Shown here: one piece after another, positions 13,930 to 14,740 of the stretch
Numbering within the stretch: position 1 is the first letter of the stretch
How the letters are laid out: each line of letters starts with the position of its first letter
Assembly: GCA_030146295.1 (NCBI GenBank)
Contig: JASLCD010000389.1
Span: 1 to 14,740 of the forward strand
Direction: 5' to 3'
DNA: 14,740 bases
Source: Chryseobacterium sp.
GTDB taxonomy: Bacteria; Bacteroidota; Bacteroidia; Flavobacteriales; Weeksellaceae
The notes under the pieces: model-generated
Database searches by the model: none
Told to the model about the DNA's origin: nothing
What the model saw: the letters and a program-made list of their open reading frames with translations, nothing else
Made by a program: the position numbers and the translations under genes

Positions 13930-13974
13930 GGCCATGAATCTTATGGCCAAAGTTGCAGATTCTGAAGCTGCAAC
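13930..13974. repeat. two adjacent inverted repeats in a divergent intergenic region
   Basis: The first unit pairs GGCCAT (13930-13935) with ATGGCC (13943-13948) over a seven-base loop. The second pairs GTTGCAG (13952-13958) with CTGCAAC (13968-13974) over nine bases, and its symmetry extends inward (TTC against GAA around base 13963). They are three bases apart and not followed by a T-run, so they are not a normal terminator. They lie between the divergent genes at 13850 and 14091. A paired REP-like element, an RNA structure or a double protein site are all possible. Confidence 0.55.
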
Positions 13975-14090
13975 GTGTCCTATTTCGGTTGTACTGCGTA
14001 GTATCTTTTGAAAAAAAGACTGGAATCATAAAGCGCTTTGAAAAATCTTTTATAATTTTAGGGTAAAATCACTATAAATCATCATAAAAA

Positions 14091-14594
14091 ATGAAAGTAC
14101 AAACATTAGCATTATTGGCGGGGTGTGCATTTTTAGCAGCTTCATGCGGAACAACAAAAATGTATTCTGTAAATGCCAAAAGCGGAACACAAACAGGAGG
14201 AACAGCAAAGTTTACCCAGAAAGGAAATGAGGTAATCATGAAGTTGGATATTACCAACCTTACTCCTGGTATTCATGCGGTACACATTCATGAAAAAGGA
14301 GACTGCTCTGCAGCAGACGGAACTTCTACCGGAGGCCACTGGAATCCTTCCAAGAATGATCATGGTAAATGGGGTGCTGAACATTTCCATATGGGAGATA
14401 TAGGAAACCTGGTTGCTGATCAGAGCGGAACTGCAACATTAACTTTCAAGACAGACAAATGGTGTCTGGGCTGCACAGATGAGTCTAAAAACATCATCGG
14501 AAAAGGTCTTATTGTACATGCAGCTGCGGATGATTTCCATACTCAGCCTACCGGAAATGCAGGAGGAAGAGTGGGATGTGTAGAAATTAAATAA
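14091..14594 (+). CDS. sodC: Cu/Zn superoxide dismutase, lipoprotein
   Basis: SodC turns superoxide into oxygen and hydrogen peroxide outside the cytoplasm. The 167-residue protein starts with a lipoprotein signal peptide whose lipobox is LAASC (Cys19), so it is likely anchored to a membrane facing the periplasm. Metal ligands are complete by comparison with human SOD1: His65 and His67 (HAVHIHEKGDC), bridging His83 (GGHWNP), His91, His100 and Asp103 (HGKWGAEHFHMGD), and His143 (IVHAAADD). The disulfide pair is Cys72/Cys163, and the active-site arginine is Arg160 (NAGGRVGC). An extra WCLGC motif (Cys125/Cys128) lies in the loop before the last ligand. A long AT-rich leader precedes the ATG, with no sure promoter. 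A strong terminator follows. Confidence 0.97.
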   Translation: MKVQTLALLAGCAFLAASCGTTKMYSVNAKSGTQTGGTAKFTQKGNEVIMKLDITNLTPGIHAVHIHEKGDCSAADGTSTGGHWNPSKNDHGKWGAEHFHMGDIGNLVADQSGTATLTFKTDKWCLGCTDESKNIIGKGLIVHAAADDFHTQPTGNAGGRVGCVEIK

Positions 14595-14608
14595 TTTCCT
14601 CTATTCAA

Positions 14609-14645
14609 TAAAAAAACCGCTAATTTTCATTAGCGGTTTTTTTTA
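14609..14645. terminator. bidirectional Rho-independent terminator
   Basis: AAAACCGCTAA (14613-14623) pairs perfectly with TTAGCGGTTTT (14630-14640) around a six-base loop, with an A-run on the left and a T-run on the right. It ends sodC on the plus strand and can equally end the convergent partial gene that stops at 14649. Confidence 0.95.
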
Positions 14646-14648
14646 TGT

Positions 14649-14740
14649 TTAGGATTTGGCTCCCATGTCTGACACAATATTCATTGCTTCCTGCAGGTAA
14701 AGATCTTTTTTCAGATTCTTGATCCACATTTCAGATTTTT
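14649..14740 (-). CDS. C-terminal end of an unidentified gene, cut by window
   Basis: On the minus strand one frame stays open from the window edge to TAA at 14651-14649 and encodes about 29 residues, ending EAMNIVSDMGAKS. The other two minus-strand frames close soon after the edge. A convergent terminator directly after its stop supports a real gene end. The fragment is mostly helical and charged, and is too short to assign a family. Confidence 0.6.
   Translation of the reverse strand, partial: KSEMWIKNLKKDLYLQEAMNIVSDMGAKS

Noticed and set aside
1..14740. CRISPR array, insertion sequence, prophage or toxin-antitoxin content
   Set aside because: No spaced repeat array, no transposase or phage genes and no terminal repeats were found; gene content is that of an ordinary chromosome.

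Overview
The window looks like a chromosomal segment of a Bacteroidota bacterium of the Flavobacteriia, most likely Chryseobacterium or a close Weeksellaceae relative. The reasons are the AT-rich intergenic DNA, AT-rich leaders without Shine-Dalgarno sequences, several promoters of the Bacteroidota type (TTTG, about 17 bp, TAnnTTTG), and the gene types (2TM-domain proteins, LytS/LytTR two-component systems, TonB receptors with a carboxypeptidase-regulatory-like N-terminus). The genus is inferred from general resemblance; no search was run.

Layout. (1) 1-1148: tRNA thiolase mnmA, missing its first residues at the window edge. (2) 1285-1485: a tiny two-helix membrane protein behind a near-perfect palindrome, ending at a terminator shared with the convergent pair 1557-1913 / 1920-2654 (a small membrane protein and a GRDP-like protein with a Cys/Gly tail). 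(3) 2793-5111: an unknown protein and an alpha/beta-hydrolase-like protein, both on the plus strand. (4) 5234-9014, minus strand: a two-component locus in transcription order LytS-type histidine kinase with a fused C-terminal 2TM domain, 2TM protein, ICMT-like methyltransferase, 2TM protein, divergent 2TM protein, LytTR response regulator. (5) 9162-12118, minus strand: a TonB-dependent receptor and a secreted TPR-like protein, closed by a strong terminator. (6) 12211-13850, minus strand: an AraC/GyrI-like regulator and an Sfp-type phosphopantetheinyl transferase. (7) 14091-14594: lipoprotein Cu/Zn superoxide dismutase, terminator, then the last codons of a convergent gene cut by the window end.

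The most interesting signal is regulatory. Three promoters in regions 4 and 5 carry the same operator: two 9-bp direct repeats of form RCCNTTCRG, 12 bp apart (21 bp start to start), lying 33-34 bp upstream of a TAnnTTTG -7 element. They precede the kinase gene, the 2TM-2TM-response-regulator genes, and the TonB-receptor operon. Spacing and consensus match known LytTR-domain binding sites, so the response regulator at 5234-5977 probably controls its own locus and the adjacent TonB receptor. The picture is a self-contained sensing unit: a kinase fused to a 2TM domain, three separate 2TM proteins, a membrane methyltransferase, and an outer-membrane receptor with a periplasmic partner as output. 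The signal and the transported substrate cannot be read from the sequence.

No gene-free stretch exceeds 300 bases. The largest gap (13851-14090) holds two adjacent inverted repeats and a small palindrome. I saw no rRNA, tRNA, CRISPR array, insertion sequence or prophage.
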